Source: Isoetes taiwanensis
Taxonomy: Eukaryota > Streptophyta > Lycopodiopsida > Isoetales > Isoetaceae
Direction of reading: 5' to 3'
Length of the DNA: 64,000 bases
Assembly: GCA_021234155.1 (NCBI GenBank)
Contig: JAJEKV010000035.1
Span: 7,003,891-7,067,890, forward strand
Shown here: in pieces, positions 42,043 through 54,759 of the stretch
How positions within the stretch are numbered: the first letter of the stretch is position 1
Layout of the letters: the number at the start of each line of letters is the position of its first letter
Notes under the pieces: model-generated
The model's database searches: none
Told to the model about the DNA's origin: nothing
What the model saw: only the letters and a program-made list of their open reading frames with translations
Program-made: the position numbers and the translations under genes

Positions 42043-43545
42043 ATGTTGCGCAACCAGGACGGATCCGGAATCACGCATTCGCAGGATTCTTCCGGCAGCC
42101 TCCCACCGGCTCTTCCACATCGCCAAATCGCCCCAGATCACTCTATTCAGTCCTTGGGCTCAGATTCAGTGCAATTTACTGAAGATGATCAATCTTCCGA
42201 TTCAAGAACCGTCACAGATCAGTCTATTCAGTCCTCGGGATCATTTTCTGAACAGCATTCTTCCGAATCGATGGATTCTGAAGTCTCGACTCAGGCCGGC
42301 ACAGTGCAATTTACTGAAAATGATCAACCTTCCGGTTCAAGAACCGTCTCAGATCAGTCTATTCAGGCCTCGGGCTCATCTTCCGAACAGGATTTGCAAG
42401 AACCTGCAGAACTTTCAATTGAAGACTTAATGTGCTTTGAGGAGCTTGATTTTTCAGAAAATCTCCAAGCGGCGACAAATTCAAGTCCTACACAATGCCA
42501 AGTCGTCACCGATCACTCCTCCGGCTCATTTTCTGAGGAGAATTCTTCCGATCGCTCCTCGGGCTCATTTTCTGAGGAGAATTGTTCCGATCACTCTATT
42601 CAGGCCCATACAGTGCAATCTACTGAAGATGATCTATCTTTCGGTTCAAGAACCGTCACAGATCAGTCTGTTCAGGCCTCGGGATCATTTTCTGAACAGG
42701 ATTCGCAAGAATCTTCAGAATCAGAACTTTCAATTGAAACTAGAATGTGCTTGGACGAGCTTGTTGGAATTCCCCAAGCCGCGGCAAATCCAAATCACAC
42801 ACAATGCCAAGAAGTCATCGATCACTCCTGGGGCTTAGCTTCTGAGGAGAATTCTTCTGAATCAACAGATTCCGAAGATGCCAGAATGCAGATTATTGAA
42901 CACGCTGAATCTGTTGGGAGCTCAAGATCTCCAATGATCGTCCAAGAAACAGGTTCTGAGCAGGGCTTTTCTAGCGGAGATGAATCTGGAGATTCCAGAG
43001 GCGCAATTCCGGTCCAAACAACGGAGGCGCAAGAATTTCAAGAACAGTTCTATAGAGCAAGAAACCAAATTACAGAAAGAATCTGGCGGCATAACCGGAG
43101 CATGCAGATGATCGAAGGAGCGGAGCTGAGGCATGTGACACCGCGGCCGGATTTCGGAGCTTTCGTGGAGTATATCAGCAATAGAAAGATCCGGCCATGT
43201 CCAGCCGGGGCAAGAATGTATGGGGTATTCCAATTTCGGCATTTCGAAAGAATGACGGTAGCAAATCTCCGCAAAATTCCTCGCGCCGGAGAAAGAATTC
43301 GATTCAAGCTCTTGGATGGCGCGCGCTGGCTATGGCTGATGGGCCTGCACAGAAAATCTCCGGGCCAAATTGCTGTGGAAATGGATGCTTCTGGGCCGCA
43401 GACTCAATTGGAGCGGATTTCTTTTGAAGATCAAGTTCGTGTGCGTCGATATGCCGGTTACAGACAAGAATTGCAAAGACGAAGAATTTCTTCCAGGTCT
43501 GCTTCGATGTTTCCAGCCTCTATCTTTTTTTATCCGACTCCATAG
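42043..43545 (+). CDS. Serine-rich orphan protein with internal repeats, about 500 aa
   Basis: The frame is open without a stop from before 41980; the first in-frame ATG is at 42043, giving about 500 aa. The N-terminal 300 residues are three diverged copies of a module rich in Ser, Asp, Glu and Gln, built on TVQFTEDDQ, SRTVTDQSIQ and SGSFSEQ; copies 2 and 3 also contain LSIE-x-x-MC-x-(D/E)EL. The C-terminal 170 residues are different, basic and ordered-looking (FGAFVEYISNRKIRPCPAGA, GVFQFRHFERMTVANLRKIP, GARWLWLMGLHRKSPGQI). I recognise no domain. The length of the open frame in AT-rich DNA and the codon-level repeats support a real gene, perhaps with a disordered N-terminal half. A mobile-element origin is also possible. 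Confidence 0.6.
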   Translation: MLRNQDGSGITHSQDSSGSLPPALPHRQIAPDHSIQSLGSDSVQFTEDDQSSDSRTVTDQSIQSSGSFSEQHSSESMDSEVSTQAGTVQFTENDQPSGSRTVSDQSIQASGSSSEQDLQEPAELSIEDLMCFEELDFSENLQAATNSSPTQCQVVTDHSSGSFSEENSSDRSSGSFSEENCSDHSIQAHTVQSTEDDLSFGSRTVTDQSVQASGSFSEQDSQESSESELSIETRMCLDELVGIPQAAANPNHTQCQEVIDHSWGLASEENSSESTDSEDARMQIIEHAESVGSSRSPMIVQETGSEQGFSSGDESGDSRGAIPVQTTEAQEFQEQFYRARNQITERIWRHNRSMQMIEGAELRHVTPRPDFGAFVEYISNRKIRPCPAGARMYGVFQFRHFERMTVANLRKIPRAGERIRFKLLDGARWLWLMGLHRKSPGQIAVEMDASGPQTQLERISFEDQVRVRRYAGYRQELQRRRISSRSASMFPASIFFYPTP

Positions 43546-43730
43546 CTGTTCGATTTGATCGGTGGTTTTTATGCATTGCTTCGTGCTTTTATGCTACTCC
43601 ATAGCTCGTTGGATTTACCTAGGTCGTTTTTTCCTGTACTGCTTATGATTTTGCTTTTCAAAGCTTAAGTTAATTTGAAGGTTTTTTTTCTTTTCTTTTC
43701 TTTTAAACCCGAGGTGCAAGATTTCCTGAA

Positions 43731-43850
43731 AATCTAGCCTGTCAAAGTGTCTCTCCACGTGGGCTCCCACATCACCAAAACTTAATTGATTTTCACACCC
43801 ACATCATCAAAATTCCTCTTCGGCCTCTCGCCTCTCTAGGAAGAGGCTAG
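43731..43850. repeat. Dispersed repeat relative of 15294 and 16066
   Basis: AAATCTAGCCTGTCAA, CCACGTGGGCTCCCACATCA and related words match the ~150-bp repeat pair at 15.3 and 16.1 kb. Contains a CACGTG (G-box) core. Confidence 0.4.
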
Positions 43851-44769
43851 CTACCTTGGCAGCAGTTTTGTATTCTGTCTAAACACAACAAACACACGCA
43901 ACAAGTAGCCCCTTATCACTACAAGAGGATAGGGGATATAATGTCGAGCATAGTGGCAAAAAAATTGACACTAAGTGAACCTTTAATCTTCCTTAAATGG
44001 TCAAAACCTCGACACTATACTAGATGTCATCATTGGTCACTGGGTTGACCACCATTGAGTCAAGATTGTGACTAAATATATTTGTCATAATGTTGATACT
44101 AATAGAGTTTTCAACAAGATTGTAACTAGTATTTTGACAAAATAGCATCACCTATTATAGGAGTTTAGTGTTAGTAATATCAATAGGCATTGTGTTGAGT
44201 TCTATGATTTATGACAAACTTTACATCGATATTAAGTAATGGTTTGTGTCAAAACTACAAGTACATAGTGACGAATTTTCTTTCGTAGCAAACTTCAAAG
44301 TGAAATAGTGACACCTTAGGATCAAAACTTTGTTAAACTTGTGTCAATCTACAATCAAAACTTTGATAAGCTTGTGTCAATTTAGCATCAAAACTTTCTG
44401 GGACTTGTGTCAATATTACAACAAGGTATTAGCAATTTCAGAGGCACCAGTTGTAAAATAGTGACAATTTAGCATCAAAACTTTCTCAAAGAAATAAGGA
44501 GCATCATTTAAGAAGTAGTGACGATCTGGAAACAATTTAATTATGGCTACAACTTGAATTTACTTAGGCTATTGTTGGATTGCCAATGTCTACATTGTTA
44601 TTGGACTGCACAATAAAGGTATAATAGGAAGTTTGATAGTATAAGAAGACAAAGCAACTAGTTTAATTATCAATAAGAATTATAAACAACAAAGAAATTC
44701 AGCATTGAGTTCATGCTTATTATCTAATTATACATTTCAGATGTCATTGTCATATGTAATAAATTCAGT

Positions 44770-47582
44770 CCTCTCGATCGTTAAGGTTATCTTCATCTCT
44801 ACAGACTTCATTTCTTTCGCTTTCATCATTGTCCTCCTGATCAGTCTAGTGGAGAATTTAGCTTTGATTTGATGTGATGAAAATTGCTTTGAAACAATAT
44901 GAAACAATAAAACTTCTTATACATGTTCTTTATCAGAGTCAATTTCGATATAACAAATATTCTGCACGTATAATCAAGTAAAAGATTAATGTAAAATGAG
45001 ACCCACCACGAATATTGTATTTGAAAACACTTACTGTGTTCATAACTTCTTTCACCTTCTTGGGCCTCGTCTTGAAGATAATACCTGGGCTTGTCCCGTT
45101 AACATAGTCCAAGGCTCTATGCTGCCATTAGAACAACACATTTAGAACTAAAAGAATTGCATAATCTGAAAATGAGCATTTAATGAAACATGCTGCTGCA
45201 ATATCAGTACTTCAAACTGCAAATATCAGTAATTAAAATCTGTTCTAATAACTCAAAATGACTATTAAATATAGACAAATTTCAATGAATTATAAGGCAA
45301 GCAAGTTCAAGTTTAAACAAATAGCAATATCTCAAGATCAGAAAATGGTAGTAGAACAAAATCCTGGCTGACTGGTAGTGCTCATGATGGCATGCTTTTG
45401 TTTACAAGACCTGGGAAACTGCATCAGCAACAAGGTAAAGGAAACTATTGTCATAATAAGCTAGTGCACTTGGCCAATTCAGATGGCACTAAATCATTAA
45501 GCCCGTTAGTCAATCATTAAGCATAGCAAATTTTGCAAATTCTAAACGTAGATGGTATGGATCCTGTAAGGTTGTTACCGGGATGTTAAGAACCAGCTTA
45601 CACAAACTGAAGCAAAAGTGTAATCTTTTACAAAGGAATCTCTTATTCTTCCATTGCAAGCCCATCGTAGCAAATTATAGAAAACAAGATATTAAAGAGA
45701 TAAAGACAATAATACATGATGCTATATAGATGTGACATAACTATAAGACAAGTCTTTTTCAAATTCTGAGTTGTAGAAAATACCTTTTCTCCATTGGTCT
45801 TAAGCCCTCCTCAGTAGGTGTAGATGTGGCAATTCATGGCATTTCTAAGTATATAAGTGACCAGAGCGATCTGATTGCAAGGGCTGTTTGCGATCGTGCA
45901 GATTTGATCACAAGTTTAATGGATCTTCAGCAGGCAGCCACCCAATTTCATCATTCAAAACAGTCTACTAGGAATTGTTCATGTCAAGTTTTTTTTTTCA
46001 GCGAGTACAATTCCTATGCATGTGAAGAGAGCAATTTTGGAGGATAGATTTAAGGATGGCACCTGTTAAATGGTTGGATGACGATTCCAATGCTGCAAAG
46101 GGTGTAATCTCCAGCAAAAATTTTAGGCCAAATCCAGTGAGTTCAACTTGGAGCATTTCCAAGCTCATGTAGAATACTACCAAACCATTAGACACCAACG
46201 AACTACAATACATAAACAAGAAAAAACATTATTTCAGCAAACATCAACCACAAAATAGTAGCGAGACATAAATCGACATCAGCAGTAAACAAGAATGCAT
46301 GACACTGACTTAAAAAAAAAAACAACCAACCTTTTTGGGAACAAAATCTTTTGCAATCATCTTTTTTCTCCATGCTTTATATCCGCCCTTCGCCATTATT
46401 TCCTGTAATAGATCCTCCGTGGACATAGACCCCCAATCCTGAAACTGCATTGTATTTGCATTATTCACCAAAAATAAAGAAATGTATTTGAAAGAAGATA
46501 GCACTTACTTACAAACTTAGTCTTAATAAACATTATGCCGCCAGAGCCAGTCTGTTCTTGCCTCTTGCATTTGGCAGCAGCATCTCTTTGTCTTTGATAA
46601 TTCCTACCACAGAGTTCAACAAATCTCTTCCAACTTTCATCATCAACATACATTGGTTTTGGCGCATTGTTGTTTCGCACGTTCCTCCGAAGATTTTCCC
46701 TACGATTTTAAACTCAGAAAAATTGTACTTTCATAAAAAAGCATAAAAAATAGTAATTAATTACTAACCTCCAGTGTTTCCACCGCTTCTTCAAGAACCT
46801 AATGACGCCCATCTCAGATAGTCCATCGCCAAACTGCTCATAAATATACCTCAAGGTCCTCTGCAGGTGACGTGGTTTTATTTCCTTGAAAAGTTTATCG
46901 ACCTCCCTACAATAGGTTTTCAGGGCATCTGATGCCTTTTGCTCGAATTCCCATCCGTCTTCATCCCTTAACAATTCCCCTTTACGAAAGCAATACCTAC
47001 ATCTAGGCATAAAAAAGAAGTCACATAAGCAAGATTTCTAGAATTATACAATTCCGATGCAATAAACAGCAAAATGGCATAAGCAAATGGCATAAAAAAA
47101 GTTACATAAGCAAGATTTTTAGAATTATACAATCTTGATGCAATAAACAGCAAAATGGCATAAGCAAAATGGCATAAAAAAGAATTCACATAAGCAAGAT
47201 TTCTAGAATTATACAATTCTGATGCAATAAACAGTAAAATGGCTTATTCCATTTGATTGGTCCATCATTTATAAGAAAAATAAAGAAGAACTGAAGTAAG
47301 TTGCAGGCATACCTCAGACCTCGATAGCTTTCTGAGTTGAACGTTGTAAGAGAGATCAATGTCCTCTAAAATGTCTTTGTCGGCTTGAATATCATCTTGG
47401 TCGGTCGACTCATCATGTTCATCATCATTTGACTCATCTGCGGATGATGATGAACAACTGAGCACAACATGCCTTTTTGTGGTGACATATTGTTTTCCTG
47501 AATTTCTGCGTGCTCCTTGTGCAGATGTTTCAGCATTACTGGAAGAACTATGGGTTTGACGACGTTTCCTTGGTCTGCACAT
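44770..47582 (-). pseudogene. En/Spm-type second protein (Transposase_24-like), multi-exon
   Basis: Minus-strand pieces in order: an acidic/serine-rich N-terminal exon (47582-47300, with SCSSSSADESNDDEHDESTD), an exon with HLQRTLRYIYEQFGDGLS and FLKKRWKHWR (47010-46770), an exon with VDDESWKRFVELCGRNYQRQ and CKRQEQTGSGG (about 46690-46520), and one with EDLLQEIMAKGGYKAW (about 46460-46330). Two C-terminal pieces follow, ALDYVNGTSPGIIFKTRPKK (about 45120-45020) and an acidic end (about 44850-44770). The W-K-x-(F/L)-V....N-x-x-x-R....(H/Q)-x-x-G-S-G pattern is that of the plant Ptta/En/Spm transposase family. Exon limits are approximate, and whether it is intact cannot be told. Confidence 0.55.
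47010..47243. repeat. Tandem repeat, three copies of about 80-90 bp
   Basis: Each copy contains CATAAGCAAGATTT-TAGAATT and GATGCAATAAACAG-AAAATGG. It lies in an apparent intron of the CACTA-like gene. Confidence 0.9.
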
Positions 47583-47900
47583 ATATTAACAACTTTATTT
47601 AGAATAGTTATAGTTATCAAGTACGCAATCAAATCCTAGATTAATATAATAAGGGAAAGAAAGAAAGCAACAAAGACATAAAGGTGTGGCAAATACTTCA
47701 GCCCACAAACACATGCAAGAACAGTCAATCAAATTAGACTTTCTGTTTGCAACAAACAGAGCTAGATTTCTGCAATCAATTTCTAGATTACTATAACAAG
47801 GCAAAGAAAGAAAACAAGAAATAAATCTGGCATTATCACAGAGAAAGAAAGCAATAAACGTATTTGGCATTCCTGTTTGCTTCAGACTTTCAAATCAGAC

Positions 47901-48740
47901 TTTATACAAGAATGAAAAGCCTATTCAAGGCCTGCAAATCATTGAACAACTATCACATTGGCAAATGAATATATACTATTTACCTGGTGAGATGGCCAGC
48001 ATGGTCTGAGATTCAGAATAGAATAGAATAGACAAAGTGCAATGTGGACATGGTTGTTCCTTGTACCCTTGCATATTTGTGATGTGTGGCAGATACTATA
48101 CCTTCTCATTATCAACGTTTTGAGGAGGCAAACAATATTAAGTGATCCAGAGCTGATGACCACTTACAGGTGAAGTAATTTTAACCCCCAAACCTTAGAA
48201 TCAAATGCATTTCCTACTACACATTTAGTGCTAAACATAAGCATATAATCACACACTACCTCAGGTTTTGACAATCCTTAGATAAAGAATCATAGGCATG
48301 AAGAATAGATACCAATTTACAAAATGTTTTGTTATTATAGTTCTTTAAGCACATTCCATGGCAGCTGAGAAAAAGTCGTTTGTAAAGAAGCCTGATATAC
48401 TACAAGATTTGAAGGCATAGCAAAAGTAAAAGCTTCAAAAGGCAACATCTCCCTACACATCCCTGAAAAAGCTTGAACAGAGTGAAAGACTAACTATTCT
48501 AAAGTTCATCATTTAGAATGCCTCTACCATGGATTTTAAGAAGGTACATCTAAAAGCAGTGATAATAAGAAGCATTCAATCAACGTTCTGTTTGCTAAAA
48601 ACAGAGTTGCCTTTTCATGTACAAGACCATGACAGAAGATATTTCTAAAACAGCACTTTTCATAAGATAAGAACATTAAAAAAGAAAACAAGAGAAAAAT
48701 ACCCAAACACCTAAGAATTATTTCCTAGCCTAATACAATG
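47901..48740. other. Spacer, nothing recognised
   Basis: AT-rich with chance frames only; a short (AATAG)3 run near 48018. Confidence 0.4.
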
Positions 48741-48744
48741 AGCT

Positions 48745-48860
48745 GCAATATCTAGCATTATAACAGGGGGTTGCTTTTGTATTTTTGTACGTTTTTCCCT
48801 AAGGTTTTTATATGATTTCGTGGTGTATTGTCGTGGATGTACTAATGCGTACATCTAGAG
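48745..48860 (+). repeat. Dispersed repeat end, copy 2
   Basis: Inverted copy of 14771-14910, sharing AATATCTAGCATTATAACAG and GGGGGTTGCTTTTGTATTTT (the latter diverged). Confidence 0.6.
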
Positions 48861-51800
48861 TGCTCATACGCATTTCTTATTTTTTATGGCACTTGCCAAT
48901 GGTTTAACCCCTTTAAAAAAAAAAAACCTGATTCATCGCATGCAAATCTCGAGAGGTTTTGCTTTAGGGTTCCACTCTTCCCCATGGGTATTTTAGGGTG
49001 TTCGGCAATCAAAATGCCGGGCCTCTGGCAGATGAACAACGAGAACGAGTCAACGAGAAGCCAAAGATTTTGTCTATGTTTCTGTTTCTGCATCTCAGCA
49101 TCTCAACATCAGACTCACCATTTCGGCGTCTCAGCATCAGACTCACCATTTCGGCAAGAGATTCAGCATTTCGGCAACAGAAATAGCTCTCAGACTAATC
49201 TCAGCATTTTGCCAAACAGATTCAGACTCAACTTTCTTGTGCCCCTGTTCTGGTATAGCTCGGTACCTTGCCCCTTTTTATAGCTCCAACAGGTATATTT
49301 GTTCTCATTCTGCATCTCATTTCTACATCCCCTCTTTGGCATTTCTGCGTTTCTTGGCATCACATTATTTCTTTTGCCCGATCTTTCTGATCTTTCTTTA
49401 TGGGTTAGTTCGGCAACATAAAAATATCAAAGGCATTGCCATGTGAGTTGTAGCGTAATTTAGGGTTATGCAAAACCTGCACTTTCATGATGTTGGTTAT
49501 ATGCTAGATATGCAAGTCTAGTTTTTCTGCTGCTGAAGCTGCCAAGGCTGGAGTGCCCCTTTTAAACTCTTCTGATGGGCTTCCTAATGTAAATGGACCA
49601 GAACTTTTGTAACTGAAATTCCCTGTCAATCATGGATTATTTGTATCTTTAGATTGTTATGGAAGGTGCCATTGGACATGAATCCATTATCAAGGAGAAA
49701 GTAAAGATTTATCCTTCACTATATGTTTTTTGTGCTCTTTATTTTTCATTCAAAGCATCATATTTCAACATTGCAGAGCATTGCAAAAGCAGCAGACCAG
49801 TTAGTCTTTATTGTAGATGAAGCAAGGTTTATTGCGGAACTAGATGGCGCAGTTCCTATAGTGATTCAACGGTTGCTCATTACATTGTATGCATTTGGTA
49901 ATATGTTTTCCCCATGAGTTTGTCAATTTCCTGCTGCAGAAAAACTGGACGGATGTTGCAGAAGAAATTGATGACCTTTTCGAAGATGTCCCTCTATCAC
50001 GTATTGCAGCCATTAGAACAGAGATATATGCCAATAATTCAGCTCCATGTCCTGTAAGAACCATGCCGTCGCATAGAGCAATAATATAGAAATCAGTGAA
50101 TACTCTAGTCTGCTGGTGATCTATGTGGTAACCAAGATGAAGTAAGAAAGCATTAATCTTTTGGTTCCAGCAACTTGGTACTTGTCTAAGGCCATAAAGG
50201 CTCTCCTTGGATTTATAGACATAATATGGATGCTATTTGTCCTTGAATCCTTTAGGTTGCTGCATGTGCCTCCTCCACATATTCATTACGAAAGGCAGAT
50301 TTGAAGTCTTATTTATAGACAGGCCACTGGTTTGAGGCTGTAAGCTACGGCTGATCTTAATATTGTCATCCTTACCACAGGTGCAAAGAGTTCCATCACC
50401 ACGATGCTTAGTTTGATGTAACAATTTATTTAGCAATCATATTCTGATTTACAGGTTTTGAAACTAAATCTCTAGTGTTTTGTTTATCTATCTCAGCTGC
50501 CATGGCTTATAACTCTTTAGAAGCTTTTAACTAAGTACCCGTAGGCCGTCTGGTCTCCGTTGGACGATAAAAACTTTATTCTTACTCTTATTCCTTATCT
50601 ACAATCATCCCAAATAGGTGGGTGGTTTAGACATTTAGCAAGTTGTAATTAAATTGGTTAGTGTTATCAAAAGTTGCACAAATGGACGTTAAAATCAAGT
50701 AAAAACACTAGCCAGGACATTACACTAGCTAGGACATTAGCCGGGCACACGATTACTAGTAGATGATTATAACAAAAAGCTATGACAAACATGATGCCTA
50801 TGCATTAGCAATCATATTGTAAGAGTCTGCCAAAGTATATACAGACTCATCACCTACTAGAACAAAAATGAAATAACCTCTGTGACCCTAAAAAATCCAT
50901 CGGGGGGGAGAAAGTTGCGGGCATGGTTCTTTGAGTCCAACACAGGCACCATCATAGTTGCAGGTTCCTCTGCTGTATCTCTTTTCGATGATGAAGATTG
51001 TTGGCCTGACTATGGCGTCTAACCAAAGGTCCACATGATCTGTTTCAATCTGTTTCGAAAGCTCTGTTCCATGGCCTATGCCATAGCCGCAAAACAATAT
51101 GTTTCCTAAAGGCTTTGCAAGAGCATTTCACATTTTCTTTCTTCTTCTGGGCTTGATCTAGTAAGATTTTTAATTTGGCTTTATGAACTCATGGATTCCT
51201 ACTGCAATAAAGAGTCGGTAACATATAATGAAGCTTTATTATAGCAGAGCAGGCTTCAGAAGGAATTTTTGCAAGAACTATAGAGCCCTTCCGAAAAATT
51301 CCTATGTGTTGCAGTAGCCAATTGGGTTTCAATCTACCCAACATGCAGGTCAATATTTCAAGCATTTATTGGTTATGGGAGAAGTAGTTCCAGAGAATTC
51401 TACGCCTGACAGAAAGGACATATCGTAGCAGTGCTATACAAATTTTGAACGAAATTGCTTACATTATTGCTCCAACCCGTGCTTGCATTGCAGACGAAAT
51501 GTAAAGGATTTAATAAGGTCCATGCTTACTTTCAATAAGCATTTGAAATCATGGCATTCGTTGCAGCAGCAGCTTAGGCAGAAAAAAACACATGTGGATT
51601 CCATGGGAGAAATGGAGACAGAGTTCCTATTTCAACTCTGAATCTAGAGTCTAGGATCATGCTCATAAAAGGTCCTGCAAATCACCCGAGCATAGGATTA
51701 GATAAATAAAATACTGTATTTTCTAAAGGATGTATTAGCAACATTTTTTTTGCAATTCAGCAGACAACTTATTAAGGTTGAGCTCGTGAAAGGTACCTCT

Positions 51801-52535
51801 CACATGATGCATATGGCATTATCAAAATTGTTGCTAGCTAATATATCTCAGATCCAGATCTGTGTTTGCTGATGAGGAACCAATTTCTAGCTCTACAAGA
51901 GGTCAAGCCAGGACATCAGTTTGTTCTTCACAATGGAACTCAAGTCCTTCAACAAAGACAATGGCATCTTTATCTCTAGGTATATGGATGGAGAGAAGCC
52001 ATGTATACTTTAAACAGCATGAGATGGGCCCAGGGTAGCCCTTAAGGACGAAAGTTCGCCAAAAGGCTATTTTTTAAGGGTATCGAGAAATTTTGACGCT
52101 ATGGCTTAGTAGGGTCCGTTATAGATGAAAAAAATAAAATTAGCCAACTTTTCTACAAACAAATCTCATTCCACTTGAAAATTCGCCACATCCACTAAGC
52201 ATCATAACTACGGATTCGCCTTATCCTCTACCCTCCTTCTCGAAGATTTCTTAAGGAATCGCCTAATATTCTAGGCTTTCTTCATAACGTAATTATTTTC
52301 TATATCCATCCAGGTACATATGATAATTTTAAGAGTTATTTTTGTAGCTATTGTGTTTCAAATACTTCTAAGGATGCACTGGAGAGCATTTTTTTTACAG
52401 ACCTCCCTTTTAATAGATTTGTTTTATCTACAAGGATAAGCCACGTTCTCATTTGCAAAGGTTAAGTTGTGGTATTGCATCATGCAACTATAGTTATAAT
52501 GTGTTTGTGTCCTTGATTAAATATGGATGCCAATG
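48861..52535. other. Gene-fragment-like spacer, no gene assigned
   Basis: A short tandem of ATCAGACTCACCATTTCGGC lies at about 49107-49160. Near 49775-49917 and 49936-50088, two stretches after TGCAG acceptor-like sites encode ADQLVFIVDEARFIAEL and KNWTDVAEEIDDLFEDVP, plausible exons of an unrecognised gene. At about 50537-50600, GTCTCCGTTGGACGATAAAA and TATTC-like repeats resemble a LINE 3' tail. A minus frame at 51097-50888 is unassigned. Confidence 0.35.
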
Positions 52536-54133
52536 TGTGACGTTCCAGCATAATATATGCCCCGAATACGTATATTATACTGCCACGTCACACGTACATG
52601 TCACAGTTGACATGTACTTGAGAGCGGGATAACGTTACACCTAGGAGCTAAAGGTTGCACCTAGGGGGCAACTTTGGATGTTGGGTATGTAATTAAACAT
52701 ACACAACAAAAGGTTCCTTGTTCATCCATTTCCAAATGGCTTAAAGCCATTTGTCCATATGGATGCCCTAACCTAGATAGGGTCTATATAAGGGCTAAAA
52801 CCCTAGACCCTAGCTCTCCTTTCATTTTGCCAATTAGGGTTCTCTAGAGCTTCCTTTTCTTTTTCGCATTTAGGGTTCCCTTGGGCCCATTCGGCCAAGG
52901 TAGGACTCGAAATCGCATTGCCGAACTCCGAAAAGCGGTTTGCTGTGAGGTTGTTGAGTAGCGGTAGTCGTCTTCGCCAAGATCGGGAGTATGGGCGCCC
53001 GAGGATCGGGGAGGCGAACCAAGGAGCGGGTATCTAGTTGTTACATTGTGCAAAACCGTCTTTGGGCGTGGCAATATGCGATTCGGTATGTTAGATCATC
53101 TCCGAAGCCTTGTAGATCCCTAGATCCGAGACTCTAACGAATGAACCTAACATTGGATGTTAAGTAGATAGATTGATGTGATTCTCTATTTACGTTACGT
53201 GATATTGTATGTATTCCACTCGTGATCTCCTTGTTTTGGGAAGGGGGTAGAGACCTAAAGGTCGTGTAGTAGATGCTCCTAGCATAGCACCTTAGTTCCC
53301 ACATAAATGCGGCCCGTGCACGAGGGAGCCCACACATTTGTGGGTGAAGGGGCAAGGCCGGTTGATAAGGAGGAACTTGTCTCATCAGCGGACTGACCCC
53401 TCCGCGTAGTAAAGCCTATCGGGGGGTCTCTGCGGGCTAGGCTTAATGGCTTGTCCTTTGCGTGTGGGCAAGGCATGAGCTCGACACTAAATGGGGTGGT
53501 GAATATGACCTTCCGGTGAGTTTAAGTCGAATAAGGGCGGTGGCCCTCTAGCGCTTCTGCGATGAGCATGGATGCCTCTGGAGGAGAGGAAACTCTCTTC
53601 CTGCCTCATCGGGGCTGGGGAGATGCAACCCAGCAGTAGTAGCCCCTTTGGCTATTCACCCGGCAGGCTACGGTCCAGTCCCAACACCTTTCAGCCTACT
53701 CTGCAAAGTGTGCACGGGAGGGGCGGATGGAGTGGACTACCCAAAGCCATGTTCTATGCCAGCCAAATCCATTGCCATGAATTCTGTCTGCAATAAACTC
53801 TGGAGACCTAGCCGTCAGTCATCCCCCTTGAGTCCGAGCCCTGGGTAGGATCTCCCCTTTGTATTGTTGCTATGAAGGTATTGTTATCTCTGTGATGTTG
53901 CTATCTCTATGGTGATTGTATATTGTTAGTTGTGCTTACGTTTGTTTCTTCACGCTTCCGCAGATAGGTCGACCCGATGGAAGACGGGTGAATGACACAT
54001 CCACTCTTCCCTTCTTGGCTGGCCCCCGCCTGGGGGAGTAGAGTCGGTGGATGGCCCTGTCGGGCGGTTGCCGGGGGAATGCTCCTCCTTGAATACGATG
54101 CGGGCATCATATAAGGAATAGGGGACGTCCACA
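52536..54133 (+). repeat. 5' LTR of element 2
   Basis: Starts TGTGACGTTCCAG and ends GACGTCCACA, followed by AA and a primer-binding site. It shares with element 1 the words GGGAAGGGGGTAGAGACCTA and GCGGCCCGTGCA. TATATAA at 52785-52791 with CTAAAACCCTAGACCCTAG just downstream is its promoter. The candidate left target duplication is CAATG, which cannot be confirmed here. Confidence 0.88.
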
Positions 54134-54135
54134 AA

Positions 54136-54147
54136 TGGTATCGAGCC
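54136..54147 (+). other. Primer-binding site of element 2 (tRNA-iMet)
   Basis: TGGTATCGAGCC; compared with the TRIM and element 1 it has small changes in its 3' half. Confidence 0.75.
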
Positions 54148-54345
54148 AGTTCTTGGCATCCAAGATCGAAAGACCGGCCATTTTTCCCTTAGGACTAACA
54201 GTAGATTCGAGTCTTGGGGTATAGCCACCCAAGCAAGAGCTTCGAAAAATTGGGAAAATTTTCCAATTTTGGGTTAGAACATAGCTCCATGCTAGATTGC
54301 TAGTGAAGTGTAGCATCACCCAACCTAAATTGCCAAGAAAGCCGG

Positions 54346-54634
54346 CCACCCCTCACAGAGTGCGCCCAGGCCCATTCAGTTTGCAATCCGAACTGAACCA
54401 GGCGCACTGTGTGAGTGGTTGACCAACGTTGACCTAAATAGAAGTACAAGTTAATTAAACTGATAGTATAGATTAGTTTACTCCCTTCATTCTAGTCCGG
54501 TTTGTATTTTATAACACTAAGAAACTCCCTGTGAATTATAAAATAGCTTCAAAAACAGTCGACCCCTCACAGAGTGCGCCCAGACTCATTCGATTGGCAA
54601 TCCAATCTGGCCCAGGCGCGCTGTGTGAGTGGTG
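54346..54634 (+). repeat. Two dyad (hairpin) repeats upstream of the H3-like gene, element 2
   Basis: Units A (54346-54420) and B (54561-54634) share outer arms ACCCCTCACAGAGTGCGCC and GGCGCACTGTGTGAGTGGT (one change in B). Their inner stems differ but still pair: CAGTTTG/CGAACTG in A, GATTGG/CCAATC in B. They lie 113-401 bp upstream of the TATA box at 54747. Confidence 0.85.
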
Positions 54635-54746
54635 GGTGTTTTAGAATATGGTGAAACCAAATGAACGCCTCGTACCTTCGCTAATGCCCTAGTTTCTTTT
54701 TTTTCCCCATATGAATTGCAGGTTACAACCCTAAATCCCACCTCCC

Positions 54747-54754
54747 TATAAATA
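54747..54754 (+). promoter_or_regulatory. TATA box of the element 2 H3-like gene
   Basis: TATAAATA after CTCCC. The Helitron sits between this box and the gene; without it the box would be 108 bp before the ATG at 57079. Confidence 0.65.
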
Positions 54755-54759
54755 CAAAA

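Larger units (their letters stand above)
43917..47900 (-). mobile_element. CACTA (En/Spm)-like element remnant
   Basis: CACTACAAGA at 43917-43926 matches the terminal motif of plant CACTA transposons. The next 650 bp contain a subterminal motif, GTGTCAAT-TAGCATCAAAACTTT, repeated about five times (44290-44490). A minus-strand transposon gene fills the interior. The opposite terminus (TCTTGTAGTG) was not found, so the right boundary is a guess and the element is probably truncated. Confidence 0.55.

Noticed and set aside
47900-52535. Right terminus of the CACTA element
   Set aside because: No TCTTGTAGTG or close variant was found by reading through this interval, so the right boundary was left uncertain.
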